This document shows positions 5,100 through 5,798 of a stretch of DNA of 5,798 bases, piece by piece. The translations under genes were made by a program, and so were the position numbers. The stretch's first letter is position 1. Every line of letters starts with the position of its first letter. Source of the DNA: Flavobacteriaceae bacterium. Its GTDB lineage: Bacteria; Bacteroidota; Bacteroidia; Flavobacteriales; Flavobacteriaceae. Below the pieces are notes generated by a model, which saw only the letters and a list, made by a program, of their open reading frames with translations, was not told the origin of the DNA and did no database searches. Location of the stretch: positions 1 to 5,798 of the forward strand of contig JABDPL010000253.1 of the NCBI GenBank assembly GCA_013042825.1, written 5' to 3'.

Positions 5100-5783
5100 A
5101 TGGCGTCAAAGCAATACAGGACCTTATTTGGTATGATCGTATTTCCAACACGACTAATAAAACTCAGCGCATGGGCACTCATCCTGGCCGGCGTACTTGT
5201 GACTTTTGTCAACCTGATTTTCACTCCCCAAATACTGGCTATTGAAGATTTTGCTCAAAGCGCTGCCAGTATGGCCTGGGCCTGGCGTTTGGGCCTGGCT
5301 AGTTTAACCGGAATACTATTAGTAATAAGTGCCTTCGGAATATTAGCTCTTTTTGAAAAGAAACAACCCGGGACCTTAAGAGGGCTACTGCTGTTTGTTA
5401 TTCTTATTATCGGTAATATTTTGTTAGTTGCCCATGAATGGAATCAGTGGTTATTTGTTCGAGATTTAGCCATTCATTTTCCGGAAACCCTGAATCAACT
5501 GGAGGACCTCGAGTCATTCTCGCTTTTCGATCTTAGCGCTGCAATTGGAACATTAGGTTTCTTCCTGTCTTGGCTTATTACTGCGATCCTGTTACTGTGG
5601 GGAAGAGCAGTGAATAAATGGACTGGCATTCTGATCATCGCAGGCATTATAGCAAGTCCGTTTTTGGCGGCAATATTCTCTTATGTTGTTGCTGCCATTA
5701 TTTCGAGCACATTGCTCGGCATAGGCTGGATATTATTGGGACGTTCTACACTCCAATTGGCTAATGCATTGACGATTCGCTGA
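5100..5783 (+). CDS. Hypothetical integral membrane protein with five or six TM helices
   Basis: The product is 227 residues and mostly hydrophobic. Likely membrane segments are 19-41, 63-85, 92-112, 143-168 and a long hydrophobic stretch 174-214 that could be one or two helices. A loop at 112-142 carries HEWNQW (112-117) and an acidic stretch (ETLNQLEDLE, 129-138). Positive residues cluster at 4-7 and 18-21, 87-88, and 169-173. I do not recognise the family, and no catalytic or metal-binding motif stands out. The ATG at 5100 is used; a second in-frame ATG at codon 12 would still keep the first helix. The gene is divergent from the 32-residue small-protein gene, with 101 bases between starts, and ends shortly before the window edge, so any downstream partner is not visible. 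Confidence 0.75.
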   Translation: MASKQYRTLFGMIVFPTRLIKLSAWALILAGVLVTFVNLIFTPQILAIEDFAQSAASMAWAWRLGLASLTGILLVISAFGILALFEKKQPGTLRGLLLFVILIIGNILLVAHEWNQWLFVRDLAIHFPETLNQLEDLESFSLFDLSAAIGTLGFFLSWLITAILLLWGRAVNKWTGILIIAGIIASPFLAAIFSYVVAAIISSTLLGIGWILLGRSTLQLANALTIR

Positions 5784-5798
5784 GATAGACCATATGAT

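Noticed and set aside
5033..5224. Minus-strand open frame of 63 codons
   Set aside because: It overlaps the start of the membrane-protein gene antisense and crosses the divergent promoter region. It has no start signal or recognisable domain.
1..5798. CRISPR array, tRNA, rRNA, insertion sequence or phage module
   Set aside because: I found no regularly spaced repeats, cloverleaf sequence, transposase or phage-type gene anywhere in the window.

Overview
The window looks like an ordinary chromosomal segment of a member of the Bacteroidota. Base composition is AT-rich and intergenic DNA is very AT-rich. Start regions carry A-rich tracts instead of clear Shine-Dalgarno sequences, one TAnnTTTG-type -7 element is visible, and terminators have the form AAAAAATCCCC...GGGGAT. 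I see no mobile element, phage gene, CRISPR array, tRNA or rRNA.

Layout. Positions 1-666 hold two minus-strand membrane-protein genes in probable operon order: a DUF3817/YdzA-like protein, then the N-terminal third or less of an MscS-family mechanosensitive channel that runs off the left edge. An AT-rich divergent intergenic region (667-952) follows. It carries a convincing plus-strand terminator hairpin that no visible gene needs. Next on the plus strand are an RlmI-type (COG1092) rRNA methyltransferase gene with a TTG start (953-2182) and a small outer-membrane-type lipoprotein gene (2311-2820). Between them lie a near-perfect tandem 16-mer spaced 31 bp and a weak terminator. A bidirectional terminator (2884-2917) closes this half.

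The other half begins with a 551-residue minus-strand gene (2939-4594). It has a propeptide-like N-terminus, a C39-like papain-fold region and a C-terminal Ig-like (KRE9/KNH1-like) domain. The catalytic Cys and His of the peptidase region appear replaced and there is no signal peptide, so I read it as a pseudo-peptidase. Upstream of it is a gene-free stretch of about 300 bases with two inverted repeats. Beyond that is a 32-residue basic small-protein gene (4900-4998, minus) with its own strong terminator (4841-4871). Last is a plus-strand gene for a hydrophobic 5-6 TM protein of unknown family (5100-5783).

The genes do not form an obvious shared pathway. The parts most worth following are the catalytically substituted C39-like protein, the unannotated small protein with dedicated terminator, the orphan terminator or leader before the methyltransferase gene, and the tandem repeat before the lipoprotein gene.
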